From contig CATQHX010000027.1 of the NCBI GenBank assembly GCA_958296065.1, forward strand, positions 29,953 to 93,952: a stretch of 64,000 bases of DNA, in the 5' to 3' direction. Each line of letters opens with the position of its first letter. The first letter of the stretch is position 1. The notes beneath the pieces were generated by a model that made no database searches, had not been told where the DNA came from, and worked only from the letters and a program-made list of their open reading frames with translations. Below are positions 1 to 11,183 of this stretch, piece by piece. The DNA is from Vicinamibacterales bacterium (GTDB lineage: Bacteria > Acidobacteriota > Vicinamibacteria > Vicinamibacterales > UBA8438). A program made the position numbers and the translations under genes.

Positions 1-390
1 CAACTGAGCGGGAAGGCGAACCTCGTGCAGGCGGCGCGCGAGATCCGGGAGATGGGCCCGGAGCGGGTGGTCATCAAGCGGGGCGAGCACGGCGTGCTGC
101 TGACACGCGGCGACGGTTTCTTCGCCGCACCGGGACTGCCGCTCGAAGAGGTGTGCGATCCGACCGGCGCCGGCGACACGTTCGCCGGAGGGTTCATCGG
201 ATATCTGACCGCGGCCGGCGACCTGTCCGACGACGCGGTAACGCGTGCGGCCATATGCGGCAGCGCGATGGCGTCGCTGTCGGTCGAGGACTTCGGTCTC
301 AGCCGCTTGCTGAGCCTCACCGACGAGGACATCCGCTCGCGTTTCGAGGCCTTCCGGCGCCTGACCCACTTCGATGAGCTCGACTACTAG
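1..390 (+). CDS. PfkB-family sugar/nucleoside kinase, C-terminal part
   Basis: The reading frame is already open at base 1, so the N-terminus lies outside the window; 129 residues are visible. It holds PfkB signature 2 (DPTGAGDTFAGGF at about residues 54-66), where the Asp in GAGD is the catalytic base and the GAG turn forms the anion hole. The family phosphorylates sugars or nucleosides with ATP; ribokinase, adenosine kinase and fructokinase all share this motif, so the substrate cannot be told from this fragment. Its stop overlaps the next gene by 17 nt, which suggests co-transcription with the small membrane-protein genes that follow. Confidence 0.85.
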   Translation, partial: QLSGKANLVQAAREIREMGPERVVIKRGEHGVLLTRGDGFFAAPGLPLEEVCDPTGAGDTFAGGFIGYLTAAGDLSDDAVTRAAICGSAMASLSVEDFGLSRLLSLTDEDIRSRFEAFRRLTHFDELDY

Positions 391-877
391 CGTTTCGCGC
401 CGCGGAAGACCGCGCTGGCTCGGACGCCGGCCCGCACGACTGCTGCTGCCGTCGCTCGTCGGAGGCATTCTGCTCTGGAACGCTGCGCTGGCGGCGGCCC
501 CGTATGCGCTGAGTCAGCGTGTCGGCGGTGCCGCACTGGTCGGCGCGACCGCCGTCTACGTGGCCGGGAGCTTCATCTGTCACCAGCGCGCGGACCGGTC
601 CTTTCATCCATGGGGGATGAGGCTCCCGGTCTGTGGGCGTTGCGCGGGGCTGTACGCCGGGGCGCTGCTCGGCCTGCTCGGTGTCGTCTCCTGCGTGCGT
701 GTACGGGCGACGCGCATTCTCCTCCTGGCCTCGGCAGTGCCGACGGGGGCGACGCTCGTGCTCGAGGTGTTCGGCCTCGGCGATCCCGGAAACGCCGGGC
801 GCGCGACGGCGGCAATCCCGCTCGGTGCGGCGGTCTCCGGGTTCGTAGCCGATGCGATCCGGGGGAAGGTACACTAG
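374..877 (+). CDS. DUF2085 membrane protein
   Basis: A 167-residue protein with an Arg-rich N-terminus, then about three to four hydrophobic stretches. The central block FICHQRADRSFHPWG followed by LPVCGRCAGLYAG (about residues 60-90) is the signature of DUF2085, a family of small membrane proteins with a conserved Cys-His pair and a CxxC motif. Those residues suggest metal binding or redox function, but no activity is established. The ATG overlaps the end of the kinase gene and the next gene starts 5 nt after the stop, so it is probably part of one transcript. Confidence 0.75.
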   Translation: MSSTTSVSRRGRPRWLGRRPARLLLPSLVGGILLWNAALAAAPYALSQRVGGAALVGATAVYVAGSFICHQRADRSFHPWGMRLPVCGRCAGLYAGALLGLLGVVSCVRVRATRILLLASAVPTGATLVLEVFGLGDPGNAGRATAAIPLGAAVSGFVADAIRGKVH

Positions 878-882
878 AGGAT

Positions 883-1272
883 ATGTCCAAACGTCCGCAG
901 GCGGCCGAGCCGGGCCGGGTCGCCGCCATCTGCGCCGTCGCCTGGGCGTGGCCCGGCGCCGGCCACCTCTGGCTGGGACGCTCGACCAAGGGGATCGTGT
1001 TCCTCGCGGCGCTGCCGCTCATGTTCGCGATCGGGCTCGGGCTGGACGGGGAGTTGTTCGCCATCGATCCCTCACAGCCTCTGGTCGCACTGGCCGGACT
1101 GGCCGATCTCGGCATCGGGGTGCCCTATCTGCTCGCACGTGCGCTGGGAGCGGGCGGCGGCGACGTGGCGGCCGGGACTTACGAGTACGGCAACACGTTT
1201 CTCATAGTTTCGGGTCTGCTGAACGCGCTGGTCGTACTGGACGCGTTCGACATCGCGCAGGGACGAAAATAG
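883..1272 (+). CDS. Small membrane protein (DUF6677-like)
   Basis: 129 residues. The start chosen is the ATG at 883, five bases after the previous stop and preceded by AGAGG; the open frame extends further upstream but only inside the DUF2085 gene. It begins with a short charged tail and then a hydrophobic segment containing AWAWPGAGHLWLG, followed by about three more membrane segments. The PGAGH(L/F)..G pattern recalls DUF6677, a family I associate with Acidobacteriota. That assignment rests on recognition of the pattern only. The function is unknown. Confidence 0.6.
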   Translation: MSKRPQAAEPGRVAAICAVAWAWPGAGHLWLGRSTKGIVFLAALPLMFAIGLGLDGELFAIDPSQPLVALAGLADLGIGVPYLLARALGAGGGDVAAGTYEYGNTFLIVSGLLNALVVLDAFDIAQGRK

Positions 1273-1277
1273 GCACG

Positions 1278-1451
1278 ATGGCCAGCCACTTCCTCCTGAT
1301 GGTGCTGTTTGCCGGGTTCGTCTCGCTCGTCTTCGCGGTGCTGATGCGCGACGAGCCCCGCGAGCAGGTACGCTTCGGGGGCGCGCTGTTCGCCGGATTC
1401 GTGCTCGCGGCGACGGTGCTGGCCTGGGTCATGTACCCGTTTCCCCTATGA
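1278..1451 (+). CDS. 57-residue two-span membrane protein
   Basis: A very short gene encoding two hydrophobic helices (about residues 4-20 and 33-53) separated by a charged loop, DEPREQVR. It starts 5 nt after the previous gene and ends in an ATGA overlap with the VanZ-like gene. This tight spacing on both sides is the main reason to regard it as real. I do not recognise a family. It may be a small subunit or stabilising partner of the neighbouring membrane proteins. Confidence 0.55.
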   Translation: MASHFLLMVLFAGFVSLVFAVLMRDEPREQVRFGGALFAGFVLAATVLAWVMYPFPL

Positions 1452-1870
1452 CCGTTTCTCCGCTCCGCCGTCCGGCTCTACCGTGGCGCCTGCTGCACGC
1501 GTGGGGGCCTGCCGCGGCCCTGATGGCGGTGATCTTCGTCGTCTCGGCGTCCTCTTCGCCACCCCGGCTGCCGGCTTCGGTTTCCGACGTCACGGCGCAC
1601 GCCATCGCCTACGCCGTCCTTGCGGTGGCGGTGCTGCGGGCCTTGACCGGCGCGGACTTTTCGCGGATCACGGGCGGCGGCGTGTTGCTGGCGGTGGTGC
1701 TGACGGTTGCCTACGGACTGACGGACGAAATCCATCAGTCGTTCGTCCCCGGACGGACCCCGGAGTTGCGGGACCTGGCGGCGGATACCGTGGGGGCGGT
1801 GGCCGGTGCCGCGCTCGGATGGGCGTGGAGTATAGTTCTTGCCGTTCGAGCGAGACGCCATGCCGGATGA
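1448..1870 (+). CDS. VanZ-like family membrane protein
   Basis: 140 residues with about four membrane segments. Recognisable VanZ-like features are the HAIAYAVLAV block after the first helix and GLTDEIHQSFVPGR followed by DLAADTVGA near the C-terminus (about residues 92-118). The family is named after teicoplanin-resistance VanZ, but most members have no proven role. It overlaps the small gene before it (ATGA) and the enoyl-CoA hydratase gene after it by 11 nt. Confidence 0.75.
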   Translation: MTVSPLRRPALPWRLLHAWGPAAALMAVIFVVSASSSPPRLPASVSDVTAHAIAYAVLAVAVLRALTGADFSRITGGGVLLAVVLTVAYGLTDEIHQSFVPGRTPELRDLAADTVGAVAGAALGWAWSIVLAVRARRHAG

Positions 1871-2642
1871 CAATTTGCACATCGAACGGGACGGGGCCGT
1901 GGCGGTGCTCACCGTCACGCGGCCGGCCGTGCTGAACGCCCTGAACAAGGAGACGATCGCCGAGCTGGAGAGCGCGGTCGGCGCGTTGACGGCCGACGAC
2001 GACGTGCGGGTGGTAGTGCTCACCGGCGCCGGCGACAAGGCTTTCATCGCGGGTGCCGACATCCGCGAGCTGGCGGCGCTCAATCCGGTGACGGCCCGGG
2101 CACTGGCGGATCGCGGGCATGCCCTGTGCCAGGCAATCGAACGGATGGGGAAGCCGGTGATCGCGGCGATCAACGGGTATGCGCTCGGCGGAGGCTGCGA
2201 GCTGGCCATGGCCTGCACGTTGCGGATCGCGGCCGAATCGGCTCGGCTCGGACAGCCGGAGATCGCGCTCGGGCTCCTGCCCGGCTACGGGGGCACGCAA
2301 CGGCTGCCGCGCCTCGTCGGTCCCGGCCGCGCGCTGGAGATCATGCTGACCGGGTCGCCGATCGATGCGCAGGAAGCGTGGCGGATCGGACTCGTCAACC
2401 GGGTGCTCCCGCGCGACGAGCTGATGCCGCAAACGATGGAGCTGGCACGAAAGATCGCCGGCCAGGCGCCGATCGCGGTCCGCTACATCCTCGCCGCGGT
2501 GCGCGAGGGACTGGGAATGACGCTCCCGGACGGCTGTGCGCACGAGGCGGGCCTCTTCGGGCTGGCCGCCGCGACCAGCGACTGGCGGGAGGGTACGAGC
2601 GCCTTCCTGGAGAAACGTCCCGCGCGCTTCAGCGGCTCATGA
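1860..2642 (+). CDS. Enoyl-CoA hydratase/isomerase (crotonase family)
   Basis: 260 residues, the usual crotonase length. ATG 1860 is preferred over an in-frame TTG at 1839 because the hydratase homology begins right after it. The oxyanion-hole blocks FIAGADIREL (about residue 62) and GGGCELAMAC (about 110) are present. Both glutamates of hydratases can be placed: one in GGGCELA and one in LGQPEIALGLLPG. It should hydrate trans-2-enoyl-CoA to 3-hydroxyacyl-CoA in fatty-acid or amino-acid breakdown. Other crotonase activities (isomerase, methylglutaconyl-CoA hydratase) cannot be excluded. Electrons from the same pathway would use the ETF genes at 33.3-36.7 kb. Confidence 0.88.
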   Translation: MPDDNLHIERDGAVAVLTVTRPAVLNALNKETIAELESAVGALTADDDVRVVVLTGAGDKAFIAGADIRELAALNPVTARALADRGHALCQAIERMGKPVIAAINGYALGGGCELAMACTLRIAAESARLGQPEIALGLLPGYGGTQRLPRLVGPGRALEIMLTGSPIDAQEAWRIGLVNRVLPRDELMPQTMELARKIAGQAPIAVRYILAAVREGLGMTLPDGCAHEAGLFGLAAATSDWREGTSAFLEKRPARFSGS

Positions 2643-3142
2643 GGGACACCCCTGTCATCGAGGGGGCGGCCGACGCCTCGGTCTTGCGGGTCGGTCTCGT
2701 CGTGTCCGCGTACCACGGGGCGATCACCGGCGCGCTGCGCGACGGCGCCCTCGCCGCGCTTCGGGATGCCGGTTCGCGCGGTGCCGGGACGGACGGGGCC
2801 GGCTCGGTGACGGTCATCGAGGTGCCGGGCGCGTTCGAGATTCCGCTCGCCGCCCGGCGCGCCGCCGAATCGGGGACATTCGATGCCATCGCGTGCCTGG
2901 GTTGCATCATCCGCGGCGAGACGCCGCATTTCGACTACCTGGCGTCGGCGGTCGCGCACGCGATTGCCACGGCGTCGCAGGCCACGGGTGTGCCGATGAC
3001 GTTCGGCGTCCTGACCACCAACTCGCTGGACGAGGCCGCCGCCCGCGCCGGCGACGGTCCGTCGAACAAGGGGCGCGAAGCCGCGCTGGCCGCCGTGCAA
3101 CTGGCCAACGTCATCGGCTCGCTGCCGGGGACGCTGCGTTGA
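2639..3142 (+). CDS. ribH: 6,7-dimethyl-8-ribityllumazine synthase
   Basis: 167 residues, close to the family norm. RibH condenses 5-amino-6-ribitylaminouracil with 3,4-dihydroxybutanone phosphate, the penultimate step of riboflavin synthesis in the cytoplasm. Family marks are VIEVPGAFEIPLAA, the CIIRGETPHFDYL block with the catalytic His (about residue 100), FGVLTTNSLDEA and NKGREAALAA near the end. The ATG overlaps the hydratase stop as ATGA. ribH followed by nusB is a common bacterial gene order. Confidence 0.93.
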   Translation: MRDTPVIEGAADASVLRVGLVVSAYHGAITGALRDGALAALRDAGSRGAGTDGAGSVTVIEVPGAFEIPLAARRAAESGTFDAIACLGCIIRGETPHFDYLASAVAHAIATASQATGVPMTFGVLTTNSLDEAAARAGDGPSNKGREAALAAVQLANVIGSLPGTLR

Positions 3143-3240
3143 TCGCCGTGTCGAGTTCCGCGAGTTCCGCCGCCGGCGGGCACCCTGAAGGAAACGGGAG
3201 CGGAGCTTCTTCGTAGCAGCCTGGAAGTGGACGCTGGCGC

Positions 3241-4404
3241 ATGTCGAACGACAGAGAGGCGATGACGATTGCCCGGTTCTTCAGGGATCGTCTCGGTGTG
3301 CGGCTTCAGAGCGCCAGATGGTCGTGGGGAGCGGCCTCGGAATCCGGCGAAGTCGTCTATCTGCGCGTCTGGGACGACCAGTTCCGCAGCGTGAAAGGGC
3401 GGCGTTGCGTCTGTCTCTGGGACCCGAAGGACGATTTGGCCGGCGACGGCGGTGAGCATCCCGGTGCTTCCGAGCGCCGGGACCATGTACAACTGATCAA
3501 GAATGGCGCCAGAGTCCTCTGCGTCATTGCCACTCCGGTCGATCGGACACATCGCGAGATCGAGTCCTTCGACGAGACCGCGCTCCTGGTCGGCGGAGCG
3601 GTGATCGGGGATTCCGCCGGCCGCCTATGGCTGGAGGACGCAGGCCGGTGCAGTTCCCCGGGCCCCGACAAGCGGCCTCGCCTGGTCAAGCGCGTCGATC
3701 GGAGCGCGTCGGAAGGGCCTTCCGCTCGACCACCGCGTCAAGACCCACCCGGCGATCTCCGGACGCCAGAGACTCGCCCGGGGAACCGGCGCGAGGGCCC
3801 TCCGGTTCGGGCAACCCCCGGGCACGAGCGACGCGAACTCGAGTCGAGCGCGGGGGCGTCGCACGCGGGTGTTCGGGCTCGCGAGACCGCTCTTCAATCG
3901 TTGCAACGGACGCTCGATGCTCCCGACGGTGTTTTTTCCTCCAGGGAGACGAAAAAGGACAGCGCGCGCGAGCGCCATCGGGCTCGCGAGGCAGCGCTCC
4001 AGTTGCTGTACCAGTGGGATGTCGGTCGCATCGGTGCGAGCGAAGTCGATGACGCTCTCGATCTGTTCTGGGCCGTACATCCGGCTCCGGAGCAGCGCCG
4101 GAGGATGGCGCTCGGCCTCGCGCGCGGCGCCGTGAGCGCGCTCCCGGAGATCGACCTGCTGATCGCGCGACACACCGACAACTGGCGGTCGGAGCGTCTG
4201 GCCGTGGTCGACCGGCTCATCATGCGTCTGGCCGTCTACGAGTTGCTCTTCGAGAAGACCCCGCCGCCGGTCGTCATCAACGAAGCGCTTGAGCTGGCCA
4301 AGACATTCAGTGGTGACCGGGCGGTTGCCTTCATCAACGGCGTGCTCGATGCCGTGCGGCGCGCAATCGTGCAGCAGGGCGAGGGCAGCGCCGTAGTGGG
4401 CTGA
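3241..4404 (+). CDS. nusB: NusB with a long extra N-terminal domain
   Basis: The C-terminal part (from about residue 240, RHRAREAALQLLYQWDVG, to the end) is NusB, which with NusE binds the boxA RNA of rRNA operons and supports antitermination. NusB is normally about 140-150 residues; this frame is 387. Residues 1-140 form a separate globular module beginning MTIARFFRDRLGVRL with a WSWGA motif. Residues 150-240 are a low-complexity Arg/Pro/Ser linker. No ATG or GTG lies near the NusB boundary; the only nearby in-frame start is TTG at 3901, without a clear ribosome site. The start at 3241 has GGAAG about 12 nt upstream. The added module resembles domains I vaguely recall in restriction or HNH-type proteins; this is not established. 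The frame is continuous, so a fusion is favoured. Confidence 0.8.
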   Translation: MSNDREAMTIARFFRDRLGVRLQSARWSWGAASESGEVVYLRVWDDQFRSVKGRRCVCLWDPKDDLAGDGGEHPGASERRDHVQLIKNGARVLCVIATPVDRTHREIESFDETALLVGGAVIGDSAGRLWLEDAGRCSSPGPDKRPRLVKRVDRSASEGPSARPPRQDPPGDLRTPETRPGNRREGPPVRATPGHERRELESSAGASHAGVRARETALQSLQRTLDAPDGVFSSRETKKDSARERHRAREAALQLLYQWDVGRIGASEVDDALDLFWAVHPAPEQRRRMALGLARGAVSALPEIDLLIARHTDNWRSERLAVVDRLIMRLAVYELLFEKTPPPVVINEALELAKTFSGDRAVAFINGVLDAVRRAIVQQGEGSAVVG

Positions 4405-4501
4405 CGGACAACACGCGGCCGAGTGAGGTGACTTCTTCATCTACGACACCGTCAACGCTGCGCGTGAAGGTGTGCGACAGCGCGAGCCGGTCCGAGGTTG
4501 C

Positions 4502-6526
<2,025 letters not shown>

Positions 6527-6546
6527 CCGGCGGAGCTCCCACTGCC

Positions 6547-7779
6547 ATGAACCTGCCCTTCGAGGTGTACGTCTCCGTTCGCTATCTCGTGGCGCGCCGC
6601 AAGCAGGCGTCGATGGCGAGCACGTCGCTCATCTCGGTACTGGGAGTCACGGTCGGGGTCACCGCGCTGATCGTCGCCCTGGCCCTGATGACGGGCCTGC
6701 AACAGGAGTTGCGCGACAGGATCGTGGGCGCCCAGGCCCACGTGTACGTCTGGAAGGTGGGGGGCTTCGACGACTACGAGGCCGAGGCACGCATCCTGGC
6801 CGCCCTGCCGCGGGTCGAGGCGGCCGCGCCGGCGATCCAGGGCAAGGCGCTGGCCCGCACCCGGGACGGCGAGGTCTTCATCAACGTGAAGGGCATCGAT
6901 CCGCGGCTGGAGGAAACGGTCTCCGGACTCGCGGAGGCGGTCGAGCGCGGGAGCCTGTCGGCGCTGACCGCCTACGACGGGCCGGCGCTGGGCGGCGTGG
7001 TGATCGGCGCCGAGCTCGCCCGCGATCTCGGTGCGTTCGTCGGCGACGAGATCAGCTTGGTGACCGCGGCCAGCGGGACGCTCTCCCCGATGGGCGTGCT
7101 GCCCCGGCCGCGCCGCATGGAGGTGGTGGGCATTTTCCGGCTGGGGCTGCTCGACTACGACACGGCTTACGGTTTCGTCGCGCTGGATGCGGCCAAGCGG
7201 CTGTTCAGAACGGACCGCGTCGGGATGATGCAACTGCGCGTGGACGACCCCTACGCGGCGTATGGCGTGGCGGAAGCGCTGCCGGGGCAACTCGGCGAGA
7301 GCTACCTGACCGACGACTGGTCGCGTCTGAACTCGTCGCTCTTCGAGGCGCTCTCCCTGGAGAAGATGGCCATCTCGATTGCCATCGGCCTGATCGTCCT
7401 GGTCGCCACCCTGAACATCGTCTCGTCGCTAATCATGCTCGTCATGGAGAAGAGCCGCGACATTGCGATTCTCAAGACGATGGGGGCCGGCGCCCGGGTC
7501 GTGCGCCGCATCTTCGTGCTGCAGGGCGCGATCATCGGCCTCGCCGGGACGACCGCCGGCGCCGTCGCCGGTTACGTCATCTGCACGGTGATGGACCGTT
7601 ACCGGCTCCTGCGGCTGCCGATGGACGTGTATCAGGTGACCTACGTGCCCTTCATCATCGAGCCGCTCGACTTCTGGGTCGTGCTGCTGATCGCAAACGT
7701 CGTCTGCCTTCTGGTGACGCTGCATCCGTCCCGCCACGCGGCCCGGATAGACCCGGCCGAGGCGTTGCGCTACGAGTGA
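6547..7779 (+). CDS. lolC: Lipoprotein-releasing ABC permease, LolC/LolE family
   Basis: 410 residues with the LolCE layout: one membrane helix near residues 25-48 (SLISVLGVTVGVTALIVALA), a large periplasmic MacB-like domain (about 50-265), then an FtsX-type domain with three helices (about 270-405). The ending HPSRHAARIDPAEALRYE is typical. LolCE with LolD extracts mature lipoproteins from the inner membrane and hands them to LolA. Only one permease gene is next to lolD, so it probably acts as a homodimer (LolF-type organisation) unless a second gene lies elsewhere. The stop overlaps an in-frame GTG upstream of lolD. Confidence 0.88.
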   Translation: MNLPFEVYVSVRYLVARRKQASMASTSLISVLGVTVGVTALIVALALMTGLQQELRDRIVGAQAHVYVWKVGGFDDYEAEARILAALPRVEAAAPAIQGKALARTRDGEVFINVKGIDPRLEETVSGLAEAVERGSLSALTAYDGPALGGVVIGAELARDLGAFVGDEISLVTAASGTLSPMGVLPRPRRMEVVGIFRLGLLDYDTAYGFVALDAAKRLFRTDRVGMMQLRVDDPYAAYGVAEALPGQLGESYLTDDWSRLNSSLFEALSLEKMAISIAIGLIVLVATLNIVSSLIMLVMEKSRDIAILKTMGAGARVVRRIFVLQGAIIGLAGTTAGAVAGYVICTVMDRYRLLRLPMDVYQVTYVPFIIEPLDFWVVLLIANVVCLLVTLHPSRHAARIDPAEALRYE

Positions 7780-7802
7780 CGGTGGCGCCGAGGTCTGCTG
7801 CC

Positions 7803-8477
7803 ATGCCGTTTCTCGTCGTGCAGGGACTGTCGAAGTCGTATCGCATGGGGGACCGGGAGTTGCCGGTGCTGCGCGATCTGGACCTGGACGTCGAAGCCGG
7901 AGAGATGGTCGCGATCGTCGGGGCGTCGGGCGTCGGAAAGAGCACCCTTCTGCACCTGCTCGGCGGCCTCGACCGCGTCCGGGAGGGACGCATTCACGCC
8001 GGTGAAGTAGAGTTGACGGCCCTCGACGACGACGCCCTGGTCGCGTTCCGGAACCGGAGCGTCGGTTTCGTCTTTCAGCTCCACCACCTGCTCCCGGAGT
8101 TCTCGGCGCTCGAGAACGTGGAGATGCCGTTGCGCATCGCCCGGCGGCCGGCGGAGCAGGTCCGCGAGCGGGCGGCGGCCGTTCTGCGCGAGGTCGGGCT
8201 CGGCGACCGCCTCGATCACCGGCCAGGCCTCCTGTCGGGAGGGGAGCAACAGCGGGTGGCGATAGCCCGCGCGCTGGTGATGCGGCCGGCGCTGCTGCTC
8301 GCTGACGAGCCGACCGGCGATCTCGACGAGTCCACCGGCGCCCAGATTCACGACCTGCTGCGCGATATGCACCGGGCGTGCGGACTGACGTCGGTGGTGG
8401 CGACCCACAACAATCGGCTGGCCGCCGCGTGCGACCGCGTGCTCCGCCTGGCCGGCGGGCGGCTGGTCGCGGCGTGA
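7803..8477 (+). CDS. lolD: Lipoprotein-releasing ABC ATPase LolD
   Basis: 224 residues. Walker A is GASGVGKST (about residue 40), the Q-loop lies in [12 protein letters not shown], the signature is [15 protein letters not shown] (about 143), and Walker B is [12 protein letters not shown] with the catalytic Glu. The [16 protein letters not shown] block is typical of LolD/MacB-class ATPases. It powers the LolC/E permease encoded just upstream. ATG 7803 was chosen; a GTG at 7776 in the same frame overlaps the permease stop and would add nine residues. Confidence 0.9.
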   Translation: MPFLVVQGLSKSYRMGDRELPVLRDLDLDVEAGEMVAIVGASGVGKSTLLHLLGGLDRVREGRIHAGEVELTALDDDALVAFRNRSVGFVFQLHHLLPEFSALENVEMPLRIARRPAEQVRERAAAVLREVGLGDRLDHRPGLLSGGEQQRVAIARALVMRPALLLADEPTGDLDESTGAQIHDLLRDMHRACGLTSVVATHNNRLAAACDRVLRLAGGRLVAA

Positions 8478-8516
8478 GGGCGTGCGGCGTCCGGCTGCTC
8501 GCACCGACCGGTACCT

Positions 8517-8522
8517 TATAAT
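8517..8522 (+). promoter_or_regulatory. Possible -10 box for clpC
   Basis: A perfect TATAAT lies in the 90-nt gap between lolD and clpC, 45 nt before the clpC ATG. No convincing -35 element is visible at 16-18 nt upstream (GCTGCT there). AT-rich hexamers are rare in this GC-rich sequence, which makes the match notable. Confidence 0.4.
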
Positions 8523-8567
8523 CGAGGCTCACCCGGGCGCTGGCCATCAGGCGTCGGAGCAGTCGAC

Positions 8568-11012
8568 ATGTTCGAGCGATACACCGAACGGGCACGGCGT
8601 GTCTTGTTCTTTGCACGCTACGAGGCGAGCCAGCTCGGGAGCATCTCGATCGAGACCGAGCATCTGCTGCTCGGACTGATTCGTGAAGGAAAGGGGCTGA
8701 CGAGCCGCATTTTCGCCCGCTCGCGCTTGTCCCTGGAGAACATCCGCAAGGAAATCGAGGGTCGCACCGTCTTTCGCGAGAAGGTTTCCACGTCGGTCGA
8801 GATTCCCTTCAGCGCGGAGACGAAACGCGTGCTCCAGTTCGCCGCCGAGGAGGCGGACCGGCTGTTGCACAACTACATCGGGACGGAGCACCTCCTGCTC
8901 GGCATCCTGCGCGAGGAGCGGTCCGTGGCGTCGACCATCCTGTCCGAGAAGGGAATGCGGCTCAACGCGGTCCGCGAGGACATCGTGCAGCTCCTGAACG
9001 AGAAGACCACGGTGACGCGCGTCAAGGAGACGCCGCTGCTGGCCGAGTTCAGCCGCGATCTGTCGGATGCCGCGCTCAAGAACCGCCTCGATCCGCTGGT
9101 CGGGCGGGCCGTGGAGCTCGAGCGCGTGCAGCAGGTGCTGTGCCGCCGGACGAAGAACAACGCGGTGCTCATCGGCGAGCCCGGGGTCGGCAAGACCGCC
9201 ATCGTCGAGGGGTTGGCGCAGCGCATCGCATTCGGCGACGTGCCGCATTTTCTGGCAGACAAGCGGCTCCTTGCCCTCGACATCCCGCTGATCGTGGCAG
9301 GCACGAAGTACCGCGGGCAGTTCGAGGAACGCCTCAAGGCGATCATGAAGGAGCTGACCGAGAACCCGAACATCATCGTGTTCATCGACGAGTTGCACAC
9401 GCTGGTGGGTGCGGGCTCGGCCGAGGGCTCGCTCGACGCGGCGAACATCCTCAAGCCGGCCCTGTCGCGCGGCGAGATTCGGTGCATCGGGGCCACGACG
9501 CCCGCGGAGTATCGGAAGTACATCGAGAAGGACCGGTCACTCGAGCGGCGGTTCCAGGCCGTCAAGGTCGACCCGCCCACCGAGGACGAATCGCTGGAGA
9601 TTCTGAGCCGGATCAAGGAGCGTTACGAGAGCTACCACCGCGTGGCGTACTCGCAGGAAGCCATGGAGGCGGCGGTCTTCCAGTCGAACCGCTACATCAC
9701 CGACCGCTTCCTGCCGGACAAGGCGATCGATCTCATCGACGAGGCGGGAGCGCGCGCAAAACTCCGTGCGGCGGGGTACAGCGAGGAATTCAGCGAGATC
9801 AACAGGAATATCCGCGTCGCGGTCGAGCAGATGGAGAGCGCCACGGCGCAGAAGGACTACGAGCGGGCCCAGTTCTTCCGCGAGCAGGAGGTGCTCGCGC
9901 GGGAGAACCTGCAGGTGGTCCGAGAGAAGTTCGATGTCCAGGCGGGCGGCCAGCCGGTGGAGGTGGGCCGGCAGGACATCGACGAGGTCGTCTCCAAGTG
10001 GACCGGCGTTCCGCTGACCAGCATCAACCAGGACGAGAGCGCGAAGCTGCTGCGGATGGAGGACGAGCTGCACCGCAGGGTCATCAGCCAGGAGCGGGCG
10101 ATCTCGGCGCTCGCCCGCGCCATTCGTCGCTCGCGCGCGGGTCTCAAGTCGCCTCACCGGCCGGTGGGCAGCTTCGTGTTCCTCGGACCGACCGGCGTCG
10201 GCAAGACGGAGCTGGCGCGGGCGCTGGCCGGCTTTCTCTTCGGCAGCGATACCGCGCTCGTACGGTTCGACATGTCGGAGTACATGGAGAAGCATTCCGT
10301 CTCCAAGCTCATCGGGTCGCCGCCCGGGTACGTGGGGCACGACGAGGGCGGCCAGCTCACCGAGAAGGTCAAGCGGCACCCCTACTCGGTCGTTCTGCTC
10401 GACGAGATCGAGAAGGCGCATCCGGATCTCTTCAACATCCTGCTGCAGGTGTTCGAGGATGGCCATCTCACGGACGGTCTGGGCAATCGCGTCGACTTCA
10501 AGAACACGATCGTCATCATGACGTCCAACATCGGGGCGCGTCACATCCAGAAGAAGGCGTCGGTGGGATTCCAGTCTTCGAGCGCGACAGAGATCCAGCG
10601 CAGCGTGACCGACCTCGTGCTCGGGGAGGTCAAGCGGACGTTCAACCCCGAGTTCGTGAATCGGGTCGACGAGATCATCGTTTTCGAGGCGTTGACCGAC
10701 GACGATCTGTGCGAGATTCTCCGGATGCTGGTACAGCAACTGAATGAGAACCTCGCCGGCCGCGACCTGCGGATCACGCTTACGCCGGAGGTCATCGACT
10801 GGATCATCGACCTGACCTGCAAGGACCGCTCCTACGGTGCCCGGCCCTTGCGGCGGGCGATCCAGCGTCACATCGAGGATCCGTTGTCGGAAGAGTTGAT
10901 CAGTGGGCGTCTCGAGTCCGGGGAGGTCGAGGTGTATCTCGACGGGGGCGTGCTCGCCTACCGCGCCGTGGACGACGTGGACGAGCAGGTCGAGGGCCGA
11001 TGCCTCGTGTAG
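8568..11012 (+). CDS. clpC: ATP-dependent Clp protease ATPase subunit ClpC
   Basis: 814 residues, full length for ClpC. Order: two Clp-N repeats (about 1-145), the first AAA+ module with Walker [10 protein letters not shown] (about 204), a UVR-type coiled middle domain ([14 protein letters not shown], about 425-440), then the second AAA+ module with Walker [10 protein letters not shown] (about 540) and a C-terminal D2-small domain. The UVR-type middle domain and two Clp-N repeats mark ClpC rather than ClpA or ClpB. It unfolds substrates and feeds them to ClpP, which is not in this window. Confidence 0.94.
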   Translation: MFERYTERARRVLFFARYEASQLGSISIETEHLLLGLIREGKGLTSRIFARSRLSLENIRKEIEGRTVFREKVSTSVEIPFSAETKRVLQFAAEEADRLLHNYIGTEHLLLGILREERSVASTILSEKGMRLNAVREDIVQLLNEKTTVTRVKETPLLAEFSRDLSDAALKNRLDPLVGRAVELERVQQVLCRRTKNNAVLIGEPGVGKTAIVEGLAQRIAFGDVPHFLADKRLLALDIPLIVAGTKYRGQFEERLKAIMKELTENPNIIVFIDELHTLVGAGSAEGSLDAANILKPALSRGEIRCIGATTPAEYRKYIEKDRSLERRFQAVKVDPPTEDESLEILSRIKERYESYHRVAYSQEAMEAAVFQSNRYITDRFLPDKAIDLIDEAGARAKLRAAGYSEEFSEINRNIRVAVEQMESATAQKDYERAQFFREQEVLARENLQVVREKFDVQAGGQPVEVGRQDIDEVVSKWTGVPLTSINQDESAKLLRMEDELHRRVISQERAISALARAIRRSRAGLKSPHRPVGSFVFLGPTGVGKTELARALAGFLFGSDTALVRFDMSEYMEKHSVSKLIGSPPGYVGHDEGGQLTEKVKRHPYSVVLLDEIEKAHPDLFNILLQVFEDGHLTDGLGNRVDFKNTIVIMTSNIGARHIQKKASVGFQSSSATEIQRSVTDLVLGEVKRTFNPEFVNRVDEIIVFEALTDDDLCEILRMLVQQLNENLAGRDLRITLTPEVIDWIIDLTCKDRSYGARPLRRAIQRHIEDPLSEELISGRLESGEVEVYLDGGVLAYRAVDDVDEQVEGRCLV

Positions 11013-11072
11013 GAGCCCGTGATGCACGCCGCGTGCCGACCGAGACCGGGTTCGGAGCGTCCAAAGATCTCG

Positions 11073-11078
11073 TAAAAT
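11073..11078 (+). promoter_or_regulatory. Possible promoter of bamA
   Basis: TAAAAT (five of six to the consensus -10) with TTCGGA 16 nt upstream (three of six to -35) lies in the clpC-bamA gap. The start codon is about 105 nt downstream, leaving room for an untranslated leader. Weak evidence on its own. Confidence 0.3.
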
Positions 11079-11183
11079 GGCATAAGGATCCGTTCGTCAC
11101 GTGGCGCGTGCCCGTGCTGGCCGGATCGGCGGGGATCGGGGATTCGCAGGCCGGGGCCGCTGGTGTCCCACGGGTGAACAGCG

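Noticed and set aside
1831..1836. TATAGT before the enoyl-CoA hydratase gene
   Set aside because: It lies in the coding end of the VanZ-like gene with no -35; the genes overlap and are probably co-transcribed.
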